Positions 23,101 through 32,602 of a stretch of 64,000 nt of DNA are shown piece by piece. The position numbers and the translations under genes were made by a program. The first letter of the stretch is position 1, and each line of letters opens with the position of its first letter. Source of the DNA: Cristatella mucedo (taxonomy: Eukaryota; Bryozoa; Phylactolaemata; Cristatellidae); contig WPIO01000003.1 of the NCBI GenBank assembly GCA_009760855.2, forward strand, positions 10,258,501 through 10,322,500, given 5' to 3'. The notes under the pieces were generated by a model, which had not been told where the DNA came from, did no database searches, and saw nothing but the letters and a program-made list of their open reading frames with translations.

Positions 23101-26100
23101 CATTTAGAATTTACAAAGTCTTGCATGGCTTGTTTTTCTAAGAAGTCTAAAAGCATCACGTTTGCAACTGATACTATACTTTATGTTCCCTCCGGTGACT
23201 TTTACCGGGCTTTATAAGTATGGACTTGGGAGACTCCCAAAAGGGCTGTTGGACGTTGTTTGGAGATTCGGAACCTCAAGCAGATGTTTGATCGCAATCG
23301 TCCTACGAGACCGGAAGCATATGCAAGGGCTGAGCGTTGTTAACACTAGAGTTTTGCAGCAAATGTAAAGCGCCTAGAAAGAAATTGAGTTCTCTGAGGG
23401 TGCTTTATTAAGTGCATTATTATTATTATTATCGGCATCGCAGTAGCTATGCAGGTGTCATGAAATTCGGCTCACAGGTCGAACTTACGATATCCTTTAT
23501 CTCCAGAAGTATTATAAATATCACGATCAACAATTACGCAAAACTGCATGCCTGTACCCCCAAAAATGTACAATTCTGGACCTTAGCTCTCGGATTAGTA
23601 TGAATAGGATCTCCACAAAAAGCTTCGAGCCACCGCAATCCACCAAAAACAAACTACATGAACAACCGATAATGATGGTGTATTCCACAGCTCTGTTTAA
23701 AGTGTATTCTCCAAATTCCAATGCCTTCAACTTAAGAGTACTAAAGCTAGAACACCAACAAGTTTTAGCTCGGGCCGTGCACTACATTGCTATCCACTTT
23801 TAGTTCACGGACTGGGTCAAAAGTGTGTGCTGTTGCACCTTTAGAAATCTGCAAGAACTCTGTAAGCAAAGTGAAATTGAAATTGGACAGTCTTAGCAGA
23901 GCGGTGGAATGAACAAATATTGCCGGAGCCTCGATGCTGCTGCTCGAGAACCCATTCGTAGTCGTGAAATTTGGATGATACACTCTAAACAGAGTTCGGG
24001 GTGCAATATGTAATTGCAACCCAAGCTCCGTGAAGCATCGTTTAAGTGGATAACTGTAGATTTTTCACGTGACCCTAAGCCATCTGACATCATTTCCAGC
24101 ATCCCGGCAGCAACACACCTTTAAACACGCACTTGGCTATTGCTTATCTGGCAGCAAGTTGTAACATGCCTCGATTGAGATTCGGTTTTCTAAGGGTGCT
24201 ACACAAAAAGCTTAATTATTATTATTATTTATCATGTGGCCCAGCCTGCCACAACCTGAGATGGTAGCTTTAAACGACAAGTGCCCTGGCATGGGCATGC
24301 CTGGACAGTATAATCTAAAGCCACAATATTTTACCTGCTGCTTCAAACGGCCAGACATCCGAAACACAGGTGCTTACGGTGTTTAAACTTAAGCAAGGCC
24401 ACAGATAAATAAATACGGCTGCTCCACTGCAGGGTACTATAACTTGATTTCTTCTCTCCGAGCTGCTGTCGCAGCAAAGATTAGTTGACACAGTTACTTT
24501 GTAATTGATCACACATTGCAGAACATTTCAAGAACTATTCAGCTAAAGTCATTATTCACAGCCAGGTTTAAAGCCACAAGCCATTGTTCCCCTAAAAACC
24601 ATGCTCAGGTTACTGAAATAAACTTCAACTGATGAGACGATTTTGAGATGACTGCCATCAAAACAAGCCGGTGGTGCATGTAGAAGTCAACTCCAGGCCG
24701 ATGCAAGGTGCCACGCAAAAATTGACCGCAAAAATAAATGAAGGAATTGATCTAAATAAAGTGTGCTAAGATTAGTTCCATTACGATCTAGTTGCCTGTG
24801 CATGAGTAGGGTCTCATGCATGAGCAAGTGCTAGTCCTTTAATATGCCTCTCTAAGTCATGAAATAAACAGCATGAGTAAAGTCCACTGCAAGAAGGTTC
24901 TTGTTTTCTGATATACTAGTAGCCATCTCTAAGCGGCCTGCTTATCCTCCAAGGTCCCCCATTGCCGAGTCTGAAAAATGCATGACAGCTGGTAGCTACA
25001 ATGGCTAGACTCACCTTTGCTAGCTGCAAGGATTCGGTGTAATATGGGCAGCCACACCATGTAGCGCAGCTCAGAGTCCAGGAGCCAGCGTATAAACGCG
25101 TCTTCGGTCATAAGGGATTGGTCCTAAAGCAGGATGTAGCCCACCCACATTACAGCGGGCTGGAGCGCATAGAAAACTAGGCAAGCAAAACACAGCCGGT
25201 GGATAGTAGTAGTGAGAAAATGAAGAGCCAACGCGAACGACAAACGAAAAGTGATGGAAAGGACATTGAAAAAAAGTAGAAACACGTCGCTGAGTGCATG
25301 ATGCATGCATTTTTTCTGGACAAAAAATAATCACAGGCTGCCTACATCATAAGCAGATGGAAAATAGCTGTCTTCCTTCAGCTTCTTGATCAACGTGAGG
25401 ACTGTTTGTCGCAGCAAAGTCCGGCCTTTGGGGTCGACGATGTAGTTGCTTCGAAGCCAGAAATGAAGGACTGAAATACCAGACCAACTGAATCGATCAA
25501 ATTGATTGCTAATGTCGCGAGTGCAGGTGGTAGGAAACGCAAACTCAAGCAAAAACCAACAACGCCGTAGTCCACTGTACCTCAGCGGTGTGAGAGCTAA
25601 CCGTCGCCGACGCCTCTGCACATAGACGTGGGGCAGGTGGGGCTCTCGGGCATGCACACATATTCTCATGCACCGGTAACATGCACAAGAAAGCAGCAAA
25701 AAATAGAGATGCGTCCACGAGTCTGACCTGGTCCGCGCAACAGCAGGACAAGCACATTCGCACACATACGCAGCCGTCGCAGTGGCATGCTCATAGCAAA
25801 CGCACAACACTGACAAGGGAAACAAAACTAAAACAGAAATGGAAGTGGTGGCCAGGTGCGCCTGATACGATCGAGCAAATACGTAGACCGATAGCCTTTA
25901 GCTCGATCCAAGATCGCGCATTTGGGCAACTGGCCTGCTTGAGCCTTAGGTTGCAAAGTAAAAGACTTATACGCAGTCATGCACCAACTGAAGCCACCGA
26001 GATTTGTCAGTTGCTTGCCGAGCGGCTTCGCCATCAACAGAACGTTTGCAGATCAGCTATTCACACCCGGCCACTTTTGCACACCGTAGCAGAATAAAAA

Positions 26101-27851
26101 AGAAGAACAACTCAGCAGACAAAAAAAGAACTAAAAGCAGCAGGGTTTATAGTGCTGCACCGCTCGGTGGAGATTGCGCACGTCGTGGCGGCAACCTGCC
26201 AGTTTCTAACGTAAAAGCCATCGATGAGGCAGCAGCAGCTATTGCTGCCACTGTTCGTGCAGTGGACCCGAGTGCTGCCTGACGGCTCCAGTGTCAGTCA
26301 GTGAATCCTGCGCAAGCCATCCTTACTCTATGTAGACAAAACGGTTGAAAGTATCAGCCAACAACTGCTGCAGCCATCCATTTCGCATCACCCGCAGAGC
26401 AAGCATCGCCCGGGCAGGCGCTCGGAACGATAGCCGATTCGGTGCAGAGCACTGTCGCTCGCGACAGCTCGAGCATGCTCACTCACATGCATACTTGTCG
26501 CGTAGTCTGCCAGCGCTCAGCAGTGTAAAGAAGATGCACACGACACGGACGTCCAGCACACCTCTGTGGTCCCTGGAAGAGAGAGAAAAAACAAGGAAGA
26601 TGGATGATTCTGCAAGGGTGGGCACTGCACTGAGAGTGCTGCTAACCGAATGCTTGCACAGCAGCGACCTGACAAAATTTACTGAGCTATACTACCACTG
26701 ATGAGAGCAGCAGGCAGCTAGTGCCAGACTGACGTCAGGTTGAGCGGCTGGGCAGGCATCTTCCAATAGAGCAGCATGCTTAGATAACAGCCTCAAGCCT
26801 GCTGCCAGTTAGAAACCGGGCCTATCTGAGGCAGCGCACTCGGGCCCTCATACCAGTATGCCGCAGCTGCTCGACTGAGGACGATGATGAGGAAGAGGGC
26901 GAGGAAGGTGAGAACAGGGATGAGAAAGAGAAGGAGAAGAACAAGGAGGACAAGGAGAAAGGGGCAAGGTAAAGAGAACAAGGTGGAGGAGACCGAGGTG
27001 GCAGAAGAGGAGTGGGTGTGAAGACAAGGAACAGGGGGACGAGGAGCAGACGGAGCCCAAAGAGGAGGTGAAGGACGATGAGAAGGGTGAGGAAGAGGAG
27101 GACGGAAGAAGGACGATGAAAAGGAGGGTGAGGACAAGCAGAAGAAGGACATGAAGGATGATGGGAGGACGAGGAGGAATAAGGACAAGGAGTACATGGT
27201 GAAGAACTAGGAGTAGGTCAAGAGGAAGGACAATGAGGATGAGGAAGAGATCACGCAGGAAGGGGGCAAGGAGGATGAGGTGAACGAGGTGAAGGGGTAC
27301 AATGAGGGAGGATGAAGACAAAGAGATAGAGGAAAAGGGCATCGATGACGAGGACGACGATGACAAGGGAGATTAGGACGAGGACTGGGAAGAAGATTAG
27401 GAGTGTGCTGGGGAGGCTGCCTAGGACCCACAAAGACAAAGCAGACCATTATAAGAGGAGTGAGGCCACTCGGCATCCACGAACCCATGCCATCGTCTAG
27501 ACTGTGAGCAAGGTGGCAGCAGCTCTTTCTATGCTGTAGCTATTTGAAGACAGTAATATGACGGCCAGGGTGGCTTGCAGTGGCAGCCGGCTGAAGGCAA
27601 GCAGTACCTGTCGAACAGGAACAGCAGACAGCTGTGCAGGGTCTCGACCCATTCTTCGCTCGACGTTACAACCGACGAGCTTGGGTACAAGCTAACAAGC
27701 AGAGCTTCGACGTCAGACGCTCTGAGACAGCCCTCGTGCCTGACACTTCCGACGTTGCCTCCTTCTGAGCTGTGGCTTGCTGATCCATCGTGAGTTGCCG
27801 AAAGGCTGGGATACAGGGCAGCAGCAGCGGCAGCGATGGATATGTGCATAA
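10876..27851 (-). CDS. Dystrophin-superfamily protein (EF-hand-like and ZZ zinc finger) with a giant Ser/Pro-rich C-terminal exon
   Basis: Eight exons join in frame: 27608-27851, 26487-26572, 25346-25470, 25015-25123, 20570-20624, 16887-16998, 16827-16846 and 10876-14275. All junctions use GT-AG and their phases agree. If the ATG at 27849 initiates, the product is about 1382 residues. The first four exons follow the dystrophin/dystrobrevin EF-hand module: LFDRDHRGVLDVR in the second EF-hand-like unit, LRDKYAFLHF, DPKGRTLLRQT, then MVWLPILHRILAASKEQ, matching the family hallmark 'MVWLPxLHRxAAAE'. The next two exons give a complete ZZ finger: KCAGCRAEPIVGLR, YECRECFNVNLCFNC, RRHKRTHQVDEHC. In dystrophin relatives this module supports binding to dystroglycan-type membrane complexes. 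The tail has no spectrin repeats and no dystrobrevin-like coiled coil that I can see. Dystrotelin- or DAH-type short members are the closest architecture. The first EF-hand-like region and the true 5' end were not found, so more exons may lie above 27851. Confidence 0.8.
14595..14735 (-). mobile_element. SINE family B copy in an intron
   Basis: Reverse tail gcctcatttatatagccgc, body with tgcttgaagtgggcaataaaggatt, and a reverse B box (ctgaaacccacgatctgg). It lies in the last intron of the dystrophin-like gene. Confidence 0.6.
14880..15010 (+). mobile_element. SINE family B copy in an intron
   Basis: Head aggtgcttgcacttcacgac, B box GAGGGTTCAAATCCTGCAG near 14928, body tgcaagcaggaatggcagct and tail ctcttcagtcgctat. 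It is in opposite orientation to the copy about 150 bp upstream. Confidence 0.7.
15590..15990 (+). mobile_element. L2 LINE 3' fragment in an intron
   Basis: The plus strand encodes HQAKHRTTRFSESNRLPIPH then ISPDLATFKKKAKLHLF, the LINE C-terminus, followed by the characteristic 'gtgctgacactgtgc...ctgccactaaccat' segment. It lacks the final ATT-repeat tail. Confidence 0.8.
16827..16846 (-). CDS. 20-nt microexon of the dystrophin-superfamily gene
   Basis: It is bounded by an acceptor CCATGCAG and a strong donor GAA/GTAAGTG and encodes LALPQE plus two bases of the next codon. It is needed because the ZZ exon ends in phase 0 while the giant exon begins at the third codon position. Skipping it, or retaining the preceding 40-nt intron, would put the giant exon out of frame. 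A different unseen exon of length 3n+2 could do the same job. Confidence 0.5.
16887..16998 (-). CDS. ZZ-finger exon 2 of the dystrophin-superfamily gene
   Basis: Acceptor TTCCAATCAG, donor GCG/GTAAGCC, 112 nt. It encodes YECRECFNVNLCFNCFVTA then HKRTHQVDEHC. This supplies the Cys-x2-Cys pair and the final His/Cys ligands of a ZZ zinc finger, aligning with dystrophin's YRSLKHFNYDICQSCF...HKMHYPMVEYC. Confidence 0.88.
17391..17500 (-). mobile_element. SINE family B fragment
   Basis: The reverse B box (gggctcaaacccacgacc) and body (cagcagaagggctgcttgca) match the other family B copies. It ends where the L2 fragment at 17500 begins. Confidence 0.55.
17500..17760 (+). mobile_element. L2 LINE 3' fragment with complete tail
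   Basis: It starts at acacacctatttaggacagc and continues through 'gtgctgacactgtgcatgct', 'tttgcagcaaatgtaaagcg' and 'ggcgctttatcaagtgcatt', ending in ATTATTATTA. Confidence 0.85.
18190..18325 (-). mobile_element. SINE family A copy
   Basis: Reverse tail atttgtataacgccctaaaa, reverse body gaacttaatttccattcagc, and a reverse head with cctcggtcgtcaaagg and caccttaac. It lies in an intron of the dystrophin-like gene. Confidence 0.55.
18583..18641. repeat. (GA)n microsatellite
   Basis: About 58 bp of pure GA dinucleotide, read as poly-Ser-Leu on the minus strand. Confidence 0.97.
19385..19500 (+). mobile_element. Non-LTR retrotransposon C-terminal fragment
   Basis: The plus strand encodes LSLKTVADRSFSSAGPRLWN followed by LLPQFLHN. 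This is the 'RSFS..AP.LWN.LP' motif found at the end of CR1/Jockey-type reverse transcriptases. It differs from the dominant L2 copies here. Confidence 0.55.
19700..19835 (-). mobile_element. L2-like LINE fragment
   Basis: On the plus strand 'gtcaggtcaggtgacgtgac', 'agttccaggctttggaagc' and 'cggtctccaaagg' match the reverse of the LINE C-terminal region seen at 6700-6780. Confidence 0.6.
20104..20160. repeat. (AC)n microsatellite
   Basis: About 56 bp of CA dinucleotide, intronic in the dystrophin-like gene. Confidence 0.97.
20366..20391. repeat. (CTG)8 trinucleotide repeat
   Basis: Eight consecutive gctgct units in the intron after the first ZZ exon. Confidence 0.9.
20570..20624 (-). CDS. 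ZZ-finger exon 1 of the dystrophin-superfamily gene
   Basis: A 55-nt exon after a TTTTTTTACAG acceptor, ending at AG/GTGAGC. It encodes EQHNVKCAGCRAEPIVGLR, matching the dystrophin segment KHQAKCNICKECPIIGFR, including the first Cys-x2-Cys zinc ligands. Entry phase 1 and exit phase 2 fit both neighbours. Confidence 0.88.
22196..22423. repeat. Exact 114-bp tandem duplication
   Basis: The segment beginning taggtcactttgagcaagtc at 22196 and ending ccgcatttcaaatat at 22309 is followed immediately by an identical copy (22310-22423). By eye there are no differences, so it is recent or an assembly duplication. It is intronic. Confidence 0.95.
23345..23434 (+). mobile_element. L2 3' tail fragment
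   Basis: gcagcaaatgtaaagcgcct, agaaagaaattgagttctct, gagggtgctttattaagtgc and (ATT)n. Intronic. Confidence 0.8.
24095..24230 (+). mobile_element. Diverged L2-like 3' tail
   Basis: cacacctttaaacacgcact, then gattgagattcggttttcta, agggtgctacacaaaaagct and (ATT)n. This is the tail of a diverged LINE subfamily. Intronic. Confidence 0.5.
25015..25123 (-). CDS. 'MVWLPxLHR' exon of the dystrophin-superfamily gene
   Basis: Acceptor CTGCTTTAG, donor AAAG/GTGAGT, 109 nt. It encodes DQSLMTEDAFIRWLL, then SELRYMVWLPILHRILAASK. The Trp-Leu-Pro-x-Leu-His-Arg hallmark precedes the ZZ finger in dystrophins and dystrobrevins. Confidence 0.88.
25346..25470 (-). CDS. EF-hand-like region exon (C) of the dystrophin-superfamily gene
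   Basis: Acceptor GGTATTTCAG, donor GAT/GTAGGC, 125 nt. It encodes FLHFWLRSNYIVDPKGRTLL, then RQTVLTLIKKLKEDSYFPSAYD. It continues the DKYA of the previous exon, as in dystrobrevin's DKYRYLFKQVA...CDQRRLGLLL. The linker to the next exon is shorter than in dystrobrevin. Confidence 0.8.
26487..26572 (-). CDS. Second EF-hand-like exon (B) of the dystrophin-superfamily gene
   Basis: Acceptor CTCTTCCAG, donor CAT/GTGAGT, 86 nt. It encodes RDHRGVLDVRVVCIFF, then TLLSAGRLRDKYA. It aligns with dystrobrevin's [31 protein letters not shown], entering in phase 2 and leaving in phase 1. Confidence 0.88.
26870..27420. repeat. Polypurine (GGA/GAA-rich) tract, ~550 bp
   Basis: The plus strand is almost all G and A (aggaggacgaggaagagga style units without strict periodicity). 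The transcript strand is therefore a polypyrimidine tract. It lies in the intron between the first two recognised exons of the dystrophin-like gene. Long minus-strand frames here are composition artefacts. Confidence 0.8.
27608..27851 (-). CDS. First recognised exon (A) of the dystrophin-superfamily gene
   Basis: Acceptor TTCCGTCGTAG, donor GACAG/GTACTG. It encodes ASDVEALLVSLYPSSSVV and WVETLHSCLLFLFDR, the helices leading into the second EF-hand-like unit. The exon begins at the second base of a codon, so either an upstream coding exon exists or translation starts at the ATG at 27849. The N-terminal AAAAAALYPSLSA part has no obvious counterpart in the family. Confidence 0.7.
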
Positions 27852-27999
27852 CTACGACGGAAAATGAACAAAAAATGAGCATGACACGTCAATAGACAGG
27901 CAATGCCAAACCCCTCTAATGAATGTTGGATTTATGCACACATTACATTCAGGATATAGTTTTTATTTAATGTAAATCAATGTACACATGACTTTTTCA

Positions 28000-28750
28000 T
28001 TGTACCAATTGCCGGCTACAAATACTTGAAAGCCAGACCCAATGGCAGCTATTAGTTTCGAGCTATTAATTAACTCAAACACGGTGAAGCTCTGATAAGG
28101 CAGCATAGTCTTTCGAAAACCAAGCTTTGCAGACTCCTCTTAGAGGTGTGGCCTATTTGGTAGTGAAGCAGTTGAGGCCATTTCATTTATGTTTTGCTCG
28201 GTCAGGTAGGTAAAGTAAATTTGCTATTGGTTCATCTCCATCAACTGCAGATGCAGCTCTCGGTTCACTTAGTGGAGAGTAGGCATGCATTTGCATAAAA
28301 ATGGGTGTGAATCAACTACATCGATTGCTAGACAACTTTCCCAGTGAATACAGCAGTCATGTTTGCTAGACTATGTAATACCTGAGTTAGACCAAACCTC
28401 CCTGAAGCATGCTCGACTCTGAGGCTTGTACACAGCTGGCAGAGACCCAGCCCCTCTGTCATATTTTATTTTACCTGACTAGCTTAGGCTTGGCATGCAT
28501 GACCATGCTTCTTCAGCAGCGGTATTATAGCAAGCAGTAGCAGTGCTAATAGAGCAACGTGTCTGGGATCCGCGAGGAGATGGTGTCGTGTGGAGCTCAG
28601 GCTACTCGCTCGGTTCAACAGCAGTCGTCGATAACCATGGTTAGTAGAACCTGCGGTTGGTTTGCGCACTAGGTAAGGTGGTTGCTTTTCGCGACCTCGG
28701 CCCCCCCCCTTAAGGCTCTTCTGCAGCTGTAAAAAAGTGGCTGTTAAATC
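28000..28750. other. Unassigned region upstream of the first recognised dystrophin-like exon
   Basis: A possible minus-strand donor (GTCAG/GTAAAA at about 28472-28482) follows a short frame beginning MVMHAKPKLV. Its phase does not fit the exon at 27851, so no exon is called. Confidence 0.3.
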
Positions 28751-28908
28751 AGCTAGTATTTTTTGGCCCAGGGGTTAAGGTGCTTGCCATGAACGACCGA
28801 GGTCAAGGCGAATGCACTTGATGGCCGAGGTCGTAAGCTCGAGCCCTGCAGCATATGTGAAGCGCCTGGATAGAAATTAAGTTCTCTTAGGGTGCTATAC
28901 AAATGAAT
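28751..28908 (+). mobile_element. SINE family A copy
   Basis: Head agctagtattttttggccca...ttaaggtgcttgcc, B-box-like gtaagctcgagccctgcag near 28830, and L2-like tail gcgcctggatagaaattaag...gtgctatacaaatgaat. Confidence 0.75.
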
Positions 28909-29045
28909 GACATTTTTTTTGACCATGCACTTGAGTGGTTGCAGGACATTACCCCCCTGAACGTCCCCCTCCCCGATATTCCCCCCCCCCGTAGGACATT
29001 TCCCCCATATGTTGATGAATGCATAACTAAGAATACAGATACATA

Positions 29046-29688
29046 CAGTCGTCCCTCATTTATCGTGGTTAATCGGTTCCAGACCCTGCCGTGGTAGGTA
29101 AATTTCCGCGAAGTACGATTCTTTTTTTATAAATCGAATATTTTTGTAATTAGACCATATAAAACCTGTTCACGACCCTCTACTTCGGTTTTAACATTAA
29201 TATAGCCCTCTGGACATGAAATAACACCCTTTTAGTCACCATTACATCCATATTACCCGAAATATTAGACAAAGTAAGAGATAATAAGACACATTAGACG
29301 TTACAAATATCATTTTATTAGTGTACATTTAATTACATGCACAGTTTTTAAACACAACCATTAACTTATGAAAATAGTGCAACTCGTTCGATGATGATGA
29401 AGAGGTGCACTGCACAGCAAAGAAGAGCAAGGTTACTGCTCCCAATTAGGCTGCAACTGACGTTGAAGGATTTGTGGGGGTGCTCGAATAAATAGACCAA
29501 CAGCCCATACATACGGTGATTTTAATTTTAATTGTGATGCAGGGGTGTGAAAGAAAATTGACTCTGACAACCCAGCGCAGGCTGTATCATTTTCACCATC
29601 TCGATCTTAATGAAGATATTTGAAAAAACCGGGATAGAGTGAAGCCACGAAAGTCGAAGCGCGAAGTGGCGAGGGATGGCTATTTATA
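29046..29688 (+). mobile_element. Tigger/pogo-like non-autonomous DNA transposon (MITE)
   Basis: It begins CAGTCGTCCCTCATTTATCG after a TA dinucleotide and ends ...CGAAGTGGCGAGGGATGGCTATT before TA. These are imperfect terminal inverted repeats of the 'ccctcgtttatcgcgg' type. It shares its interior (for example ccctctggacatgaaataac and cattagacgttacaaatatc) with the inverted copy at 53317-53866. No transposase frame is present. Confidence 0.75.
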
Positions 29689-29689
29689 C

Positions 29690-32600
29690 ATGATCAAATG
29701 AAGTTCATATTACTGATATAAAACAACTCGGTATAAGCGTCGACTCGATAACACGACCGACGGACGCGGTACGGTACGGCCAGCGCGGCATCGGTCGATG
29801 CGCGACGCCCAGTGCAACAACGACGGCAGCGGTACACGCATCTTATTGCAGACACAAAGACCTACCAGTAGTGACTTAGAGAGGTCTAGTACACGTGTAG
29901 TGAAAAGTCATGTTGGAACAAGACACCCAGATTCGGTACACAAGCTACTTGAGATATGCTAGCACCGCCGATTAAGAGAGGCTTTTCAATTTCTACGTAA
30001 AACTTGGTTGACCCATAATTTTTAGTAAGTTGATTTTATCGTCCTTTGCTTTGCACAGGTTTCTGACCTCCAAGTGCAAACGTCAGCAATACATGCTGTG
30101 AGGGAGCTAAGAGAGTTTGAAATGCTGGAAGGCAGGAAGATATCAAAGCACAAGCATAGCTCCTCGTGACTTGAATAAAAAAGAAAGCCTAGATTGTGCT
30201 TGTTGATTACATCGGCAAGAGGGAGGGTATTGCATCAGTTTCTGGAAGAAATCTGCAGCAAGAGGAACAATGCAAATAATAGGCATGGGGCATTTAAGAA
30301 CAGAATAACAGCCTATGGCAGATTAGTACCCCGAAGAACTCACATACCATTCAGCTATTTCAAAAGTACCGAAAGCACTTTCGCACATAAGTCAGCATTG
30401 GCAGACTGTGTTGACACCGTTGCAGGGGCCACACGTGTGTTGTCTATCAAGTGGACGATACATACTAGTGAAAGCATGCAATAAGCATCGGTGGTGCTGG
30501 GTAAGCTGCTGGGTGGGCTGCAGACTACTTGATTGAGATACTTACTCATAGTGGTACATGAACGTGTAATTTAATTTTTTCTCAAAAGTGGGGCGCTGAA
30601 TGGAATGTAGTGGGTCTTGAAGAGCACTAATTGAAACGTGAATACAAAAGTGTTCCAGTCCTTCAAACTCGCATTTGGTAAGGAAAACCGAAGAGAGGCA
30701 AAGCTATTTAAAGTGCTTCTTAGGCGGCACCACCCAAGACGTTGCTAAACTGAGGCATCTGATACCTGCAGCTGTAGTCTTATATGGCTCAAATGTTTGT
30801 ATGCTATTTACGAATTTCGGTTGAAAACGTAGCTACATATGCATCTTTCCGGGCCGGTGCGGTATAACAGTATGAGTGCCAGTAGTGGACTGCCTGGACC
30901 TAGCAGGAGTGCCCGATGGAGCAAGCTTCTGCTGGCACAACCTCAGCCAGATCGTGGCTAGTGAACTTGGCAAAAAATGGTATGCTGACATCTCTGGCTT
31001 GCATACATTAGCTACGGTGGTTCAGCTCTTGGCTACACTTGCATAGCCTTTCGTTTGGCAGCCACCGTTTGAAGAGGCCACCAGGAGGGGTGTAAAGCTA
31101 TCGTCCCATGCGACCCATCCATGGTAGTGCAAGAACACCAGTGAACTCGTATCGATTCTGCTTGCAAAAGGCTCAGCATCATTAAATTTTCAAATTGAAC
31201 GTTTTTCGATCAGCATCCGTACATGCACCATGGCTTCCTAGTTAGGGGTTGCGATTGGGTACAGCACAGTGAAGGGATGGAAGTGACGGAAGCCAACTCT
31301 GGTGGCCTTGATTGTATAATAAACTCCAAAGATTACACCATGTACACTAACAGTCAACATGCAAAAGGTATCTTAATCTCTCAGGCTGCTACCTTTTTTT
31401 TCTCCAAATAAAAACCTATGCTTGGTTGCACCTCCACAGTCCTGCCTGCCCAATTGGTGAGCATTCTTTTAGCAGCGTTTGTGCAAATTATGCCAGATTG
31501 CTTAATACCCAGCATATGCTTGCAACTGCCACCATGATGTCGGCTGGCCTAATCGTGCAGTTATTTATGAATAACTAGTATAATCACAGCATTTTATGTA
31601 TCCTACATTGATTTTCATCGATAGTAATCATAATGCAGTGCAACATGAATAATTACAACCACTACGTGAGCAGAGTCGACCCTGATTGGGGACTACTTCT
31701 AGGGTGAACCCATGTCCTATGAATTCCTCAGCCAGTGGCCAGCAGCAGTTGCTGCTTGAGAAAGATTGCTATTGCCAGCAAGAGGCAGACTTGGGCAGTT
31801 GCAATTTGAGTAGCTCTGCCTGCCTAGTAGGTCTGCCAACTGTGAACTATATTTTGGTATATAAGTATGACTTATGCTTGTGGCTATAAGTTCAATTTCG
31901 CCCCAGAATCGAAGGTTTCCGACAGATTAAAACTTGACGAGCATTCTCATTTCGAATTTTTTATATTTTACCTGGCCGAGGTAGTTGTGAAAATTTGTCT
32001 AGTCAAATTGTTATTTTACATAGCATTAGACACACCCTCATGTCTAGAATATACCCAAAGAAAGTGAAAAAAGGGTTACTGCTTACGGTAGCTCATTGAA
32101 ATCAGTCTCAAAATTCAGCCAGCATTGATTATTTTGGTTGTTTTTCATAAATTTGGCACCACATATAGCAATCAATGATCAAGGATATCGCCTGCTTTCT
32201 CAATGGTGTATAAACTCGGCTCAATATCAGTTTGACGGCAAAATAGCAAAATATATGTGAGGCTTTCGTGGATCAAGGCCTTCAAAGCCTGTTCATCTTG
32301 GTTATAATTTGAGAAACAGTTCTCCCCTACTACGTGCCCATGGGCATCGATGGGCACATTCAGTTACCTTTTGATTAAAAAAAAACTGAGATTATTATTT
32401 TCTAGGGTGCAGCTTAACTTATGGCTGCTAGTGTACATACATCTTGTCAAAATCAAATCTTCATACCTTGAGATTTGCTACAAAATTAAAAATTCCAGTG
32501 TTTAGCAAACTATAAGTAATAAAAATGATGCCACAAAATAAATTTCGTATCGCAAGGCAATAATATCAGAGGCCGGCAAGGAGTCAAAAGCATTAAAAAA
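29690..32600. other. Long stretch without recognised gene
   Basis: Several frames of 60-96 codons (30194-30484, 31223-31411, 31686-31889, 31867-32067) show no recognised motif and no matching splice sites. An undetected exon of low similarity cannot be excluded. Confidence 0.3.
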
Positions 32601-32602
32601 CA

